A DNA stretch of 64,000 bases from assembly GCA_048772705.1 (NCBI GenBank), contig JBLWGC010000043.1, positions 372,001 to 436,000 of the forward strand, given 5' to 3'. Shown here in pieces: positions 35,501-45,703 of the stretch. Under the pieces are notes generated by a model. It saw only the letters and a program-made list of their open reading frames with translations, was not told the DNA's origin and ran no database searches. Origin of the DNA: Leidyana gryllorum EB-2025a (Eukaryota; Apicomplexa). The position numbers and the translations under genes were made by a program. Each line of letters opens with the position of its first letter. Within the stretch, counting starts at the first letter, position 1.

Positions 35501-38500
35501 ATCTTGTTGCTTTTCTATGTCGCGTGCAACCCTACATTCGTTTGTGTGTCGGTCCTGTAGTCGGTGGTCACCTTCTCGCTGCTGAGTGGGTGACCTCCCA
35601 GGACGCGCGTCTCTTCTACTTTCGTCGTTCCCCACCCGTGTGCTGTGAGGGTTGTGACAAATGTCGTCGGCCTCGTATTTTACTGGCCCTGTGTCAGCTC
35701 CACTTTTGTGCTTGTCGTTGGTTCACCGATCGTTTGTCTTGTTTGGTATCTGTTGTACCTTATCTTTCACTTCTTACCGCCCTCTCTCACGTGTCTATGG
35801 GCACTTCACGTTTTGAGGTGGCGTCGGTGCTCATGGGACCGTGCCACCAATTGGGAGATGGTGATCGCGAGGCTGAATATCGAGGCTGTTGGCGACTGCG
35901 AAGCTTAAGGTACTGTACATCTCTGGGGCATGAAGACTGACTTTAATGGTGCCGTTTGTGCTTCCCGGCGAATGTTATCGATACGAGAGGACAGCTTGCC
36001 CGTCGTTGGGCGACTCAGGATTTGTGCAAAAGCCATTTTGCACGAATCCATAGCACTAGTCGCCTATGCACCGAGCGTGCACGGCTGGATGCACATTTGA
36101 GGATCAACTATCGTAAATGAGGGGTCTCGAGGAACATGAAGAGGTTGGGAAGTTCTCCATCCCAACGATCTCAATCCTTCGATTGAGTAGCTGGCTCAGC
36201 TTGAAATAAGAAATCGGCACATAATGATGCATCTGGAGACCAATCAAACTTTCTAACGCAAAGAGTCAATGGTGGTGTGTTGGTGACACGAGCCAGAAAT
36301 TGCAAGTGGATTGTGCTGACGGGGGTTCGGTTGTACACTGTGACGATGTAAGAGACAGACGGGCCGCCTGGTTACAAACCTGTGTGATACCCGTGGATGA
36401 GGGCTGGTGGTGGATGAAGGCTCATGGGCCGTCTCTGTCTCTAGGAGGCACAAGACGCGCAGAGAGGCGCATTTGCACACTGCTCATAGTGCCACGCGCA
36501 GACAGCGCACGCCATGCGCACAAGACACATAGTGGGCAAGCAAAAGTATTGCGCGGCTGATGCGCTATGCTAATGGGATAGGTGCATCTCAGTGTCAAGC
36601 ACTCTGCAGATGAGAAGCACAATGATCTGATTATCAGTCTTGTGTGCGCACATTCGGTGCGCTAATGCACCGAGTGCGGGTTGCAAACTGTGATTATATC
36701 ATGCGCAGAACTTGCGTAGAGTTCGCGCAGCATGAAAACTCTGTCGCAAATCCATTGCTCACAGCCGTGCATTTATGCTATGCACTGTGATCCAGACACA
36801 GTGGATCTTGCGTGGAGCCGGTCTAAGATGATCAATCAATACTGTGTCCTGACAAGTTGCTCTGACCTAGGAGGGCAAGTCGATGATTAGGAGCCAGGAC
36901 GTCCAACTTTCTGTTGCCTCTCCCCTATCTTCCCATTTCCCACATTTGCTAATGATTTCTTTGTTTCCAGTTGCGCGAGGCTTTGAGGCAATTCGATAAT
37001 TTGATGCTGATGTTGTCTGAGCTCCCTTCGGATGCGCGGCCACGATGGAGAGACGCATTTCAACGCCACACCCCGTGGGACTTTCTGCTTTTGAAGTAAG
37101 TTGTTTGATGGTTTGGAGTTCGGCAGTATGTGGTTATGACTCTGTTCAGGGTGACGGCAGGTGCAATGACCATTTCAGAGTTCGCTCGAAGTTTGGTCCC
37201 ACCTGTATCGAGTTCTGAACGTGAGAAAGAAGTCGCTCGGTTGGCAGCTTTAACGGGAGTCGTGATTGCGGGGCTGATTGAGACGCAAGCACATCTAAAA
37301 CGTGAGTCGATTAGGTTGTATTCAGATGGTTTGTGTCTTTAAAGAGAGCACTGTCCTGGAGTTTCTTGGCCAATTGGCATCACTATTCGAAAAAGGTAGT
37401 TGGTCCGATCGAAGACGGATCGAAGATCTATGGCGAGGCTGTATGGACTATGCAGTGGACTTACCGTGGAATTACACGGTCATTTGGGAGATAGTATCGG
37501 GGATAGTGTCCGGCAAAGAGGCGGAGAGCACCCTGAACCACGTTCAGACTGCTCTCGGAGAGCACGTGTCCGCAAAAGAGTTGGAGAGTCTGGAGGTCGT
37601 GTGTCTGGGTGGGGGGCGGGAAGGAGTGAGTGATGCCATGGAGGATTTGGTGGGGACGCTCGGTTTCCCTGAAGTGTTTGTGGTAGCGGCGATGGCAAAG
37701 TGCTTAAGCAATAACTCTCTGATGGTGGCACAGCTGTGGTGGGCAGCCTATGTGCGTTGTTCCACTGAGCCACAGGGTTTCGGAGGTCATTCCCCTCATC
37801 GAGAAACTTCGTGGTACCGGACATTGATGCAGAAGTGTCACGCTCCGGGCGAGTTTGTCAAGTCGGCGGGTGGATGTGTGTTGAAAGTTATAGAGTCACT
37901 GACTGTTCGTCCGTCGTCTTATTTGCCGACGTTGGTGAAGAACATATGGAGTCTGTCATTCTGCGACCTGAGTGCTTTGCCGCAGATGGCTCTGACAGTG
38001 CATAATTGCAGCCGTATTGACATGGGGAAGTGGCTGACAGAGACTTTCTTTGACATGCTGACACGTAACTATCTGAACACAGCTTTGCCGTATGACTTGG
38101 TGCAAATTGTGGAGGGAGTAGCGGTCGTTGGTCACGAGAGATTCGCGAGTTTATATTGGATTGACGGCTGTCCGTTTGTGACGAAGGACAGATTCCGGAG
38201 ACGTGGGGTAGACACTTTGAGTGTGGCGGATGTGGAAGAAGACGGAGAGTGGCGGCTGATCTACGAGGAATATTACACCAAAGGGGGAGTTCCTTTGACT
38301 CAGTATTTGGTGTGGATAAAGAATACGCTGAGTCTGATATATTGCGAGCAGACGGAGATGATGGACGCAGATTTGAAGCTGTTGACGGCGGATGGGAAAG
38401 TGGCGTTCGAGAAGCTGGAAGGACAGGCGCGGTTCAGCGAGGCCTATGAGGCGACGAACGCTGCGTTGGATTTGTTGGAGACGCCTGAGAGTGTATCTTT

Positions 38501-39086
38501 CATAGCGATGGCCGACGCCTTGGCAAAGCGAGACGACTTTGTGCGGGGCGCGAATGAACCAGCAGTGAACAGAGAGTTGTATGCCAAGTTGGAGGAGATG
38601 GAGAAGCAGCGGCTGCCGACTGACACGTGGATGAGTATCGACTTTTGGAAATGGGTCAACAGCACCGAGTTGTTCCTGAATTACCTTCGGAACCCTCATT
38701 TGTGGTCGCGGGCGGATGACTACACTCGAGAGGTGATCAGTTCAATTCGAGTGCAAGTGTGGTTCATCTACACTGTGGCCATCATGATGGCCAACACTGC
38801 TGCCAAATATCCGCCGCCCTCAGCGAGAGGTCGTCGCCCTCCAATGTCGAACCCCGGGAGCAGCGTGAGTGTGCTGCCGGGCGCGTCGTCCCCGGCGGGT
38901 GTGCAGGATGTGATCACTGAAGAGAAACTCGTGAGGGAGTTTGGACTCGTCAAAGAGTGGGACTACAGTGGCAAGGACGGAGAGGAAGTTGGATTGAGAC
39001 GGCCGCGAAACACGCAGGGCGTTGAGCGGTTGCTGGAAGGGTGTTTCAGATATCTGAATATTCGTGTGGATGCTCGGCGTCTTTGA
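29547..39086 (+). CDS. NUP98: Nucleoporin NUP98-NUP96 precursor
   Basis: Nuclear pore precursor cleaved into an FG nucleoporin (NUP98) and a Y-complex scaffold (NUP96). Exons: 29547-29715, 29762-30078, 30132-33058, 33111-33230, 33288-34113, 34162-34515, 36971-37095, 37150-37301 and 37345-39086. A first FG block precedes the GLEBS motif (INEKNKSLDMLRWEDYQ) that binds Gle2/Rae1. A very long run of GLFG-type repeats and a poly-Gln patch (around 31796-31836) follow. The autoproteolytic domain starts with KEYSTRPTIEALSGF and VVWPGYTDVRGLDIDLIVDI. The cleavage site His-Phe-Ser lies at 33301-33309 in WKFAVEHFSRYEFP, rebuilt by splicing. The helical NUP96 part follows, ending NIRVDARRL. About 2200 residues, longer than the human precursor. 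The intron 34516-36970 is abnormally large. Same strand as GluRS, 51 bases upstream of it. Confidence 0.96.
30180..31790 (+). repeat. GLFG-encoding repeat tract in NUP98
   Basis: Several dozen tandem, imperfect units of about 10-20 codons with the core GGLFG and Thr/Gln/Ala/Asn-rich spacers. The units make the nucleoporin's transport-selective mesh. DNA copies differ at many third positions, so the repeats are held by protein selection rather than being recent identical duplications. Confidence 0.9.
34805..34921 (+). repeat. 13-base minisatellite, unit CTCGTGTGCCAAT
   Basis: Nine contiguous units of exactly 13 bases; units 2-5 are identical, and the others differ by one to four bases. It shares the core GTGTGCCA with the second minisatellite 180 bases downstream. 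Lies in the NUP96 intron. Confidence 0.95.
35102..35338 (+). repeat. 19/21-base minisatellite with core TGTGTGCCA
   Basis: Starts with three 19-base units (TGTGCCATCTCTCACAG type), then at least five nearly identical 21-base units (TGTGTGCCAACTCCCGCACTG), then degenerate 18-21-base units. The 21-base period keeps frames open on both strands, which explains the long ORFs here. Confidence 0.95.
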
Positions 39087-39137
39087 ATGTGGAAAAAAAC
39101 TTTGACTTGTTTGTGAGAAATAGCGCGCGAGCGAGAA

Positions 39138-41479
39138 ATGGGTGTCAAGACGATTGCTGTGTCGGTGCCAGAGACACCCCTCACAGCGACCCGTTTGCTC
39201 GCTGCATTGGTTACAGAGACTGAGAATAACAAGGATGTCAAGTTGAAAGTAACCCGTAACAATGACGGTGTCATCGAGATAGACGGAGTCAAGTATGACG
39301 ACTTTCAAGCAGCCGCCCATCTGTTGTCTCAAACCGTTGCAACCCGAACGTTGATGCTGCCGAGCACTTGGCAGCCGCTGGTGTTCCCCAGTGACCCCAA
39401 GGACAGAAGTCTGATGGGCAAATTGGGTCCTCTCAACAAACAGTTGCAGTACACTCCCTATATTGAGGGCTATCGGCTCTCTCTCAGTGACATTCTCCAG
39501 TTCATCAACTTGGGTCTGACTGTGAATTTCGACATTGCCAAACTCCCCGGAAAGAACGCCTTCCCACACGTCTTCCGGTGGTTTGACTTTATGGCCGGCT
39601 TCAAGTTTGTCATCGACCACCTCCCAGCGGCCGCTGACGCGAAAAAGGACACCGAGGGCGCGGACAAAGCCGAAACCAACAAAAAACAGACCGCCCCCGC
39701 TGCCCCGCAGCAAACCGAAGAGGAGAAATTCAGAGAGATGGAGGCGAGTTTCGCCTCCCGACTGCCGGGAGCCAAGATGGGCGAAGTGGTCACCCGATTC
39801 CCTCCGGAACCCTCGGGATATCTCCACATTGGCCACGCTAAGGCCGCGCTGCTCAATTCGTTCTACGCCAAATACTTCAACGGCAAACTCTTAATCCGCT
39901 TCGACGACACCAACCCGTCAAAGGAGAAAGCCGAGTTTGAACAAAGTATCATCGAGGATCTGCAGCTGTTGGGTGTCGAGCAGGTGCAACACGTCAGCTA
40001 CACCTCCGACTATATGGAACAGCTCCAGGAGGCCTGCCGAAAGATCCTCGAGGAGGGCAAAGCCTACGTCGACAACACTCCCACCGAACAGATGCGCGCC
40101 GAACGCTTCGACGGCATCGAGAGCGCCTGCCGGAACCTCGAGGTCGCCGAAAACCTCCGCCGCTGGGACGAAATGCTCAAAGGCTCCGAGGAGGGACAAA
40201 CGATGTGTGTGCGTGTCAAGATTGACATGAAGAACCCCAACAAGTGTATGAGAGATCCCGTCATTTACAGAACGAACGTTGGAATTCCCCATCACCGGAC
40301 TGGCACGAAATACAAAGCGTATCCGACATACGATTTTGCGTGTCCGTTGGTTGACAGTTGGAGTGGAGTATCTCACGCCCTGCGTACCAATGAATACGCG
40401 GATCGTATCCCTCAGTACTACTTTATTCAGGACCTTCTTGGCGTCAGACGCACCACAGTCTACGAGTTTAGCCGTCTCAACTTTTGCAATACTGTCCTCT
40501 CCAAACGTAAGCTGCAGTGGCTCGTGGACACTGGAGTCGTGGACGGCTGGGACGATCCTCGCTTCCCCACCGTGCGCGGCATGAGAAGACGGGGTCTCCA
40601 GATCCAGACACTGCACGAGTTTGTCATCGAGCAGGGCCCCAGCAAGAACACCAACATGATGGAGTGGGACAAGTTGTGGAGTAAGAACGCCCGAGTCATC
40701 GACCCCGTGGCCGTGAGGTGCATGGCTGTCAGCGCGGACGATCCAGTCGTATTGGATCTGAGCAGCGCCGAGAACGCCGAGCAGCTCGGCCAAACCAAAT
40801 CCCGCAAGCGTCCTCTCCACCCCAAGAATCCGTCACTGGGCGAGACAGAGCTCAACTTTGCCTCCAATGTGTACCTCGAGCGCGAGGACGCCGAAGCCAT
40901 CGCGGAGGGCGAGGAGATTACTCTGATGCGCGTGGGCAATGTCGTAGTGTCCAAAGCTCACAAAGGAGCCGATGGGAAACTCGTGCGTCTGGAAGGACAG
41001 CTGAATCTGAGTGGAGACGTCAAGAAGACCAAAAAGAAGATCCATTGGGTCGCTGCCGAGGAGCCCAACAAACTGCTCAAATTCAAACTGCGCGAGTTTG
41101 ACCATCTCATCACCAAAAAGAAGCCCGAAGATGGCGACGAAATGAAAGACATTGTCAACGCCAATTCTGTCTTTGACACGTGGTGCTATGGAGAGGACTA
41201 TGTGAGAAGTTTGACCAAAGGTGAGAGTCCGGAATAGAGCGGTGGTCGTTGTAACTCGCGGTGTAGGGACTGTGTTGCAGCTGGAGCGTCGTGGATTCGC
41301 AATCGTCGACAAGGCCGATCCCACCGACACTGTTCTGATAAAGATACCGGTGAGTCTTGTGGCCAAAGGGTGGTGACATTTAATTGTTGCAGGACGGTCG
41401 CATGAAAGCAATGTCTGTGCTAAGCACCAAAGTGGACGCAGCCAGTTTGATGAAAGGTGGAGCAGTGGGGACTGCCTGA
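39138..41479 (+). CDS. EARS1: Glutamyl-tRNA synthetase, cytosolic
   Basis: Charges tRNA-Glu with glutamate. Exons 39138-41201, 41281-41349 and 41393-41479. An N-terminal GST-like domain of about 190 residues, as in yeast Gus1, probably for multisynthetase contacts, is followed by a Lys/Ala-rich linker. The class I catalytic core begins VTRFPPEPSGYLHIGHAKAA (HIGH motif), then IRFDDTNPSKEK. Later blocks are MRDPVIYR, YPTYDFACPLVDS and NTVLSKRKL (KMSKS equivalent), followed by GWDDPRFPTVRG and the beta-barrel anticodon domain ending near YLERRGFAIVDK. These match eukaryotic GluRS rather than GlnRS. The donor at 41202 (TAT|GTGAGA) was chosen because it restores frame with exon 2. It begins 51 bases after the NUP96 stop. 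Confidence 0.96.
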
Positions 41480-41533
41480 AGCGTCTCTCTGTTTCAATAA
41501 CAATTTTTCGTTCTTTCCTCTCGACAACTGGAA

Positions 41534-41573
41534 CTTTGCTTTGCTTTGCTTTGCTTCACTTTACTTTGCTTAG
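41534..41573 (+). repeat. CTTTG pyrimidine-rich microsatellite ending in TTAG
   Basis: Four CTTTG-type units followed by CTTCACTTTACTTTGCTTAG, 41 bases before the GH125 ATG. A long T/C tract ending in AG in a 135-base intergenic gap is what a trans-splice acceptor or leader-intron 3' end would look like. Function inferred. Confidence 0.5.
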
Positions 41574-41614
41574 ACTTACACTTTCTTCTCACTGATCCAT
41601 CCCTTTGCTGCTCG

Positions 41615-43245
41615 ATGGTCCATCTATCTGTCGTCTTATGTACTGCCGCCATCGCACTGGCGGCGCCGCATGTGCCGGACGCTCGACCCCCAATAGATCG
41701 CCGGAACTTCAACAACGAAGCTGTCGAGACTTACATTGAGACCGTGGCGGCGGAGATAAGAGATGAGGATTTGGCCCAGATGTGGCGAAACACTTTCCCC
41801 TCTACACTGGGTGAGTGGCTGGGCACAGATAGTTTCAGCCAATAAGAGTTCCGCAGATACAACATTCCATTGGCATAACTTCGAGGAGACCGAATGCCCT
41901 CTCGAGCTCTTCAGATCGCCATGTCCTCTCGCGTTCATCATCACTGGAGGTAAGTCGATGATGGTGGCTGCGAAGGGAAAGTGAAATTCTTCTTTGGGCA
42001 GATATTCCCGCAATGTGGCTCCGGGACTCCACCAATCAGATCGTCCACTATGCAAACTTAATTCAAACTGACACCACTGGCGATATTGCCAAACTGTTCC
42101 TCGGAACAATTAACATGCAATCCTATTACATTCTACAGTATGTGTGGGCTAACGCCTTCAAGAGCCCGGACTGGACCGGACACGATTCGGGGGCCAATCC
42201 GTGGTCTCACGATGACATTGTCAAACCTGCATACGATGACTCCCTCGTCTGGGAGGCTAAATTCGAGGTCGACTCTTGGGCCGCACTCTTCCGTCTCGCC
42301 GTCGTCTTTTGGGAGAACGCCAGTGCCACCCAACGACCCGACCTGTGGGACGGCCCCTTCCTTCGAGCGCTCACGGCCATCGTTATGGCCGCTAACACGA
42401 TGCAGCCCGGAACCAAAGACGAGGATTGGGAAGCACCCTACACTTTCACACGTCTTGAGAGAATGCCCACAGAAACACAGTTTGTCGCCGGACAGGGCAA
42501 CATTGTCAAGCGCACCGGAATGGTCCGCTCTGCCTTCCGCCCCTCGGACGACGCGACCGTCCTGCCGTTCCTGGTGCCTTCCAATATGATGTTCGGTGCC
42601 AATCTGGCGAGAGTGGCAGAAATACTGAGAGAAGGAGGTCAACAGACCAACATTGCTCGCATGTGCGAGACTCTGGCGGAGCAGGTCAAAGAGGGCATCC
42701 AAAACTTTGCCATCGTGGAAGACAAAGACTGTGAAGACTCCACCTCCTGTGCCCACTATGTCTTCGAGGTCGACGGCTATGGCGGTGTCACCGATATGGA
42801 TGACTCCAACGTCCCCAACCTCCTCTCTGCTCCTCTATATGGCTACACCACCATCGACGATCCCATCTATCAACGCACTCGCGCCCGCTCACTCAATCCC
42901 GACACCAACCCGTGGTACTTCCGCAACGAGACCACCGGCATTGAAGGCGTGGGCTCGCCGCATACGGGATTGAAACGAGTCTGGCCCATGGCTGTGGCGA
43001 GTCAGGCAATGACCACCCGCAATCGAACTGAGATCGAAAACTGCTTAACAGTCCTCCTGGATATGCAGGCCGGCACGGGCCTCATGCATGAGGGAGTCCA
43101 TGTTGACAACCCTCGCGATTACACTCGTCAGTGGTTCGCCTGGGCAAACTCTGTCTTTGCACAAGTCATTCAATACCTCTACAACGACGAAGATCTCAGA
43201 CAAATCCTACAGGACTATGTGTACGAGCCAAGAATTCAAGTTTAG
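41615..43245 (+). CDS. Secreted GH125 exo-alpha-1,6-mannosidase
   Basis: Glycoside hydrolase family 125 enzyme, expected to remove terminal alpha-1,6-linked mannose from glycans. Exons 41615-41810, 41857-41949 and 42002-43245. A signal peptide (MVHLSVVLCTAAIALAAPH) leads into the (alpha/alpha)6-barrel. GH125 marks are DIPAMWLRDSTNQ, SYYILQYVWANAF, the VRSAFRPSDDAT block, FLVPSNMMFGANL, LLSAPLYGY, RVWPMAVASQA and the late LMHEGVHVDN..YTRQWFAWANS, which holds a probable catalytic Glu. Several N-glycosylation sequons (NAS, NET, NRT) fit secretion. The length is normal for the family. GH125 is best known from bacteria and fungi, so its origin here deserves a tree. It ends 144 bases before a convergent gene. 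Confidence 0.95.
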
Positions 43246-43389
43246 TCCCATTTTTTATCCCAACCGCACGCAGAACACACAGAGGGGAGCTGAAAGTGTT
43301 CTTGCTGTACATTCAATCAATCAATAACACAAACGCACGCACGCACATTCGTATCAAAACAAAACTCGAGTGGCAAATTCTCAATACAC

Positions 43390-45492
43390 TCACTCAGTCA
43401 GCCCATATAAAGGCTGCGCAATCCACGTTTGGTGTCGCGACGGCGGGACCTGGCCCAATAGATCAGGGAGAGGATGCCCTAGAGGCAAGGGCAATGCCCC
43501 GCTCCTAATCAACCATCCTCTGCCGTGCTGCCCCCGCCCGCGCCAATACTTCCAACCCTTCGTGCGCCACACTGAGCGTCGAGACTTCCGTCCGCGCCTG
43601 GATCTCCCACCCTTCGTTCGCGACTTTCGCCCGCGCCCGCGCCTGGACTTCCCACTATTCATAAGTCCATTAAACGGTAGACCTATCATCGTACAGAACC
43701 CAGTTTCTCGACTGTTAATTTCCGCGACTGGTTGAGCCTGGGTGGTGGTCCGCAGAAGAAGAGCTTCTGGCGGAGTACCACATACCTTGGATATAGGCTC
43801 ACAAGTTGGTTTCGAATTAGACACCGCCTCCTCCAGCAACGGGCGAGCAGAGCTCTCCGCCAAAGCAGCTCGAAATCTGTCATTGGCAACGGCAACTTTG
43901 AGCTTAGCCGAAAGTGGAGGTGAGATCGCGCGTGTGCTCGCGTGTGTGCTGGCCCCTCGATCTGGAGAAGTGCTGGTGCCGGTGGGTAATAGGACGTTGT
44001 CAGGTATCTGGCTGACTTTACCGTCCGGAATCTGGCGGTGGTGCTGTCCTGCGGCGGCAGGTTCTGGGGTCTGAGGATCGGAGGGAACCGCCACCGATGC
44101 TTGGAGCTGCTCGGTGGTCGCCCTCGTGAGCTGATGGCAGTTGCTGGAGACGTGCTGTCCAGCCAAGACATTTGACTGCCGAAACCTTTGATAGTTCTTG
44201 TGTAATTGGAGGTTAGCGACTTCCTTGAAGTGTGAGAGTGAGGGAAGATCGCTTGAGTCGAGAGTTTCGGATGGGACCGGGGGCTTCTTGCAACGCCGGT
44301 TACTCAGTGATCCGAGCTTCCAAACCCCATCAGTGCGGCTGTAAGCGGTGGTGGAATAATGGTAATCGCCGATCTTGAAGTGTACTGTCATTTTGTTGGC
44401 GACCCGCCATTCTACACTCCACCCCAGAGCTTCTACCGCAGCAATAAAGTTCCCAGTCATTTCAATGTGGTCTGTTGCAAGATCCCACAGCTCCATCGAC
44501 AGAGGCACTTTCGCTGGCAGACTGTCGACGCTTGTATCGACCATGAGGACGTACATGGGTCGTCCGGAGGGGTCGGCACAGCTGAGAGCCACCCGTTGCC
44601 TGCCTCTGGACCTTCTATGCGTCACGACGCTCAGGCGTGTACCAGAGGGCGGTAAAGAGTGATTCTTGATCGCTTGGCCCAACTGAGCCTCCAAGAGATT
44701 CATGAATTGCTCCTTTTCCTCGTTCGTGCAGAACATCTGTGGTTCAATAACGTATTCACACACGAGTCCTGGTAGCTTCACGTGGGCACTGGTGCAGTCG
44801 TCAGCGACAAATAGTGTCGGGATGGCGCACTCGGGGCCGTGTGGGGCCCAACTCCCTTCTGTCGGCCCCGCGGCATGTCGTTGTACACTGGTTGTCGCTA
44901 CTTGCTCCTCTGAACTTGCATGATGAGTGATAAGCGAAACGAGCTCTTCCTTGACTTTCTCTAAAAGGTATTCGGATACCTGCGAGTTTGAGCTTTCTTC
45001 CGCTATGACGCTCGAAAGCTTCGAGATGATCTCTTTCCACTTGGTCGAATTGGGGAAGTCAAAACTGCCCGAATCCGGAATGGGTGAGTGCGAATTGTCA
45101 AGAAGGCAGCGCACCCCTCGCACTGTGCAGGTGGAGCCCCGCAGAGAGTACTCCACCGCAAGGCAACGGGGGAGAGGTAGCAGATAGGTGGAATCCCCTT
45201 CCTTTTGTTTCAACAGCCCTGGCCCAACCCAATCGTGATAAGTGCAGACCTTTTCTAGAGCTTTGACAGTTCTGTGGGCCCAAACAATGGGGGCCTTGTG
45301 CGCATGGCTTTCTTGGGCGACTGCAGTCTGGAGGGTGGTGGCTTGTGAGCTGCCGCTCAAAGAGGCGGGCTCTGATAGCGGGTTTGTCTCGAGATAGGAG
45401 GAGGACGACGGTACGCCGTTACCAACAAACGCCAACGGTACGACATGGAGAAGCTGCTTTCTCCTGGTGTGACGCAAACGCAGCCCACCCAT
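43390..45492 (-). CDS. Tandem family member 1 (unknown family)
   Basis: About 700 residues in one exon; I do not recognise the family. ATG 45492 (MGGLRLRHTRRKQLLHVVPL) is chosen because it aligns with the starts of both tandem paralogues, although the frame is open further upstream from a non-ATG codon. The N-terminal basic stretch and hydrophobic VVPLAFVG could be a weak signal peptide. Shared elements are HDWVGPGLL, a second module with LPPSGTRLSVV, MYVLMV and AKVPLSMELW, then an AVEALGWSVEWRVANKMTVH segment. The C-terminal third is Ser/Thr/Pro-rich and carries a basic Arg/Ser/Gly/Lys block (SRRGRGRKSRTKGG), equivalent to the blocks in the two neighbours. Nothing indicates an enzymatic activity. 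Confidence 0.74.
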   Translation of the reverse strand: MGGLRLRHTRRKQLLHVVPLAFVGNGVPSSSSYLETNPLSEPASLSGSSQATTLQTAVAQESHAHKAPIVWAHRTVKALEKVCTYHDWVGPGLLKQKEGDSTYLLPLPRCLAVEYSLRGSTCTVRGVRCLLDNSHSPIPDSGSFDFPNSTKWKEIISKLSSVIAEESSNSQVSEYLLEKVKEELVSLITHHASSEEQVATTSVQRHAAGPTEGSWAPHGPECAIPTLFVADDCTSAHVKLPGLVCEYVIEPQMFCTNEEKEQFMNLLEAQLGQAIKNHSLPPSGTRLSVVTHRRSRGRQRVALSCADPSGRPMYVLMVDTSVDSLPAKVPLSMELWDLATDHIEMTGNFIAAVEALGWSVEWRVANKMTVHFKIGDYHYSTTAYSRTDGVWKLGSLSNRRCKKPPVPSETLDSSDLPSLSHFKEVANLQLHKNYQRFRQSNVLAGQHVSSNCHQLTRATTEQLQASVAVPSDPQTPEPAAAGQHHRQIPDGKVSQIPDNVLLPTGTSTSPDRGASTHASTRAISPPLSAKLKVAVANDRFRAALAESSARPLLEEAVSNSKPTCEPISKVCGTPPEALLLRTTTQAQPVAEINSRETGFCTMIGLPFNGLMNSGKSRRGRGRKSRTKGGRSRRGRKSRRSVWRTKGWKYWRGRGQHGRGWLIRSGALPLPLGHPLPDLLGQVPPSRHQTWIAQPLYGLTE

Positions 45493-45703
45493 CGGCTCCC
45501 CAAAAAAAGTGTGGTACGAGCCGGATGCTTTATGTCGAACTTGCAACCGGTTCGAGGGGATGAACACAACGTGTGTCACACTCTGCTGCCTAATGTGTTT
45601 GTCGCGTTACACAATATGTATTCTTCTCGTAGTCGTCGAATTCTATCAAACTAAAACAATTGCGGTGGGAGACGCATTATGCAGATGACCTAAAGTCTCT
45701 CTC

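Larger units (their letters stand above)
34516..36970 (+). other. Giant intron inside the NUP96 part
   Basis: Flanked by a normal donor (GAAGTG|GTAAGT) and acceptor (TTTCCAG|TTGCGC) that keep the reading frame (HTEV|LREALRQFDNL). At 2455 bases it is about fifty times longer than the other introns in this window. It contains two minisatellites and many TGCAC/GTGCA words. Long ORFs inside it (for example 35023-35940) are repeat artefacts. No transposase or reverse transcriptase sequence is seen. Confidence 0.75.

Noticed and set aside
35023-35940. 305-codon plus-strand ORF
   Set aside because: Its first half is minisatellite translation and the rest has no conserved feature; it lies within a well-bounded intron.
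36027-36044. AGCCATTTTG, resembling part of the dinoflagellate spliced leader
   Set aside because: Only ten bases match, the flanks differ, and the segment is part of a small TGCAAAA/TTTTGCA hairpin in the repeat-rich intron. No donor GT or Sm-like site follows.
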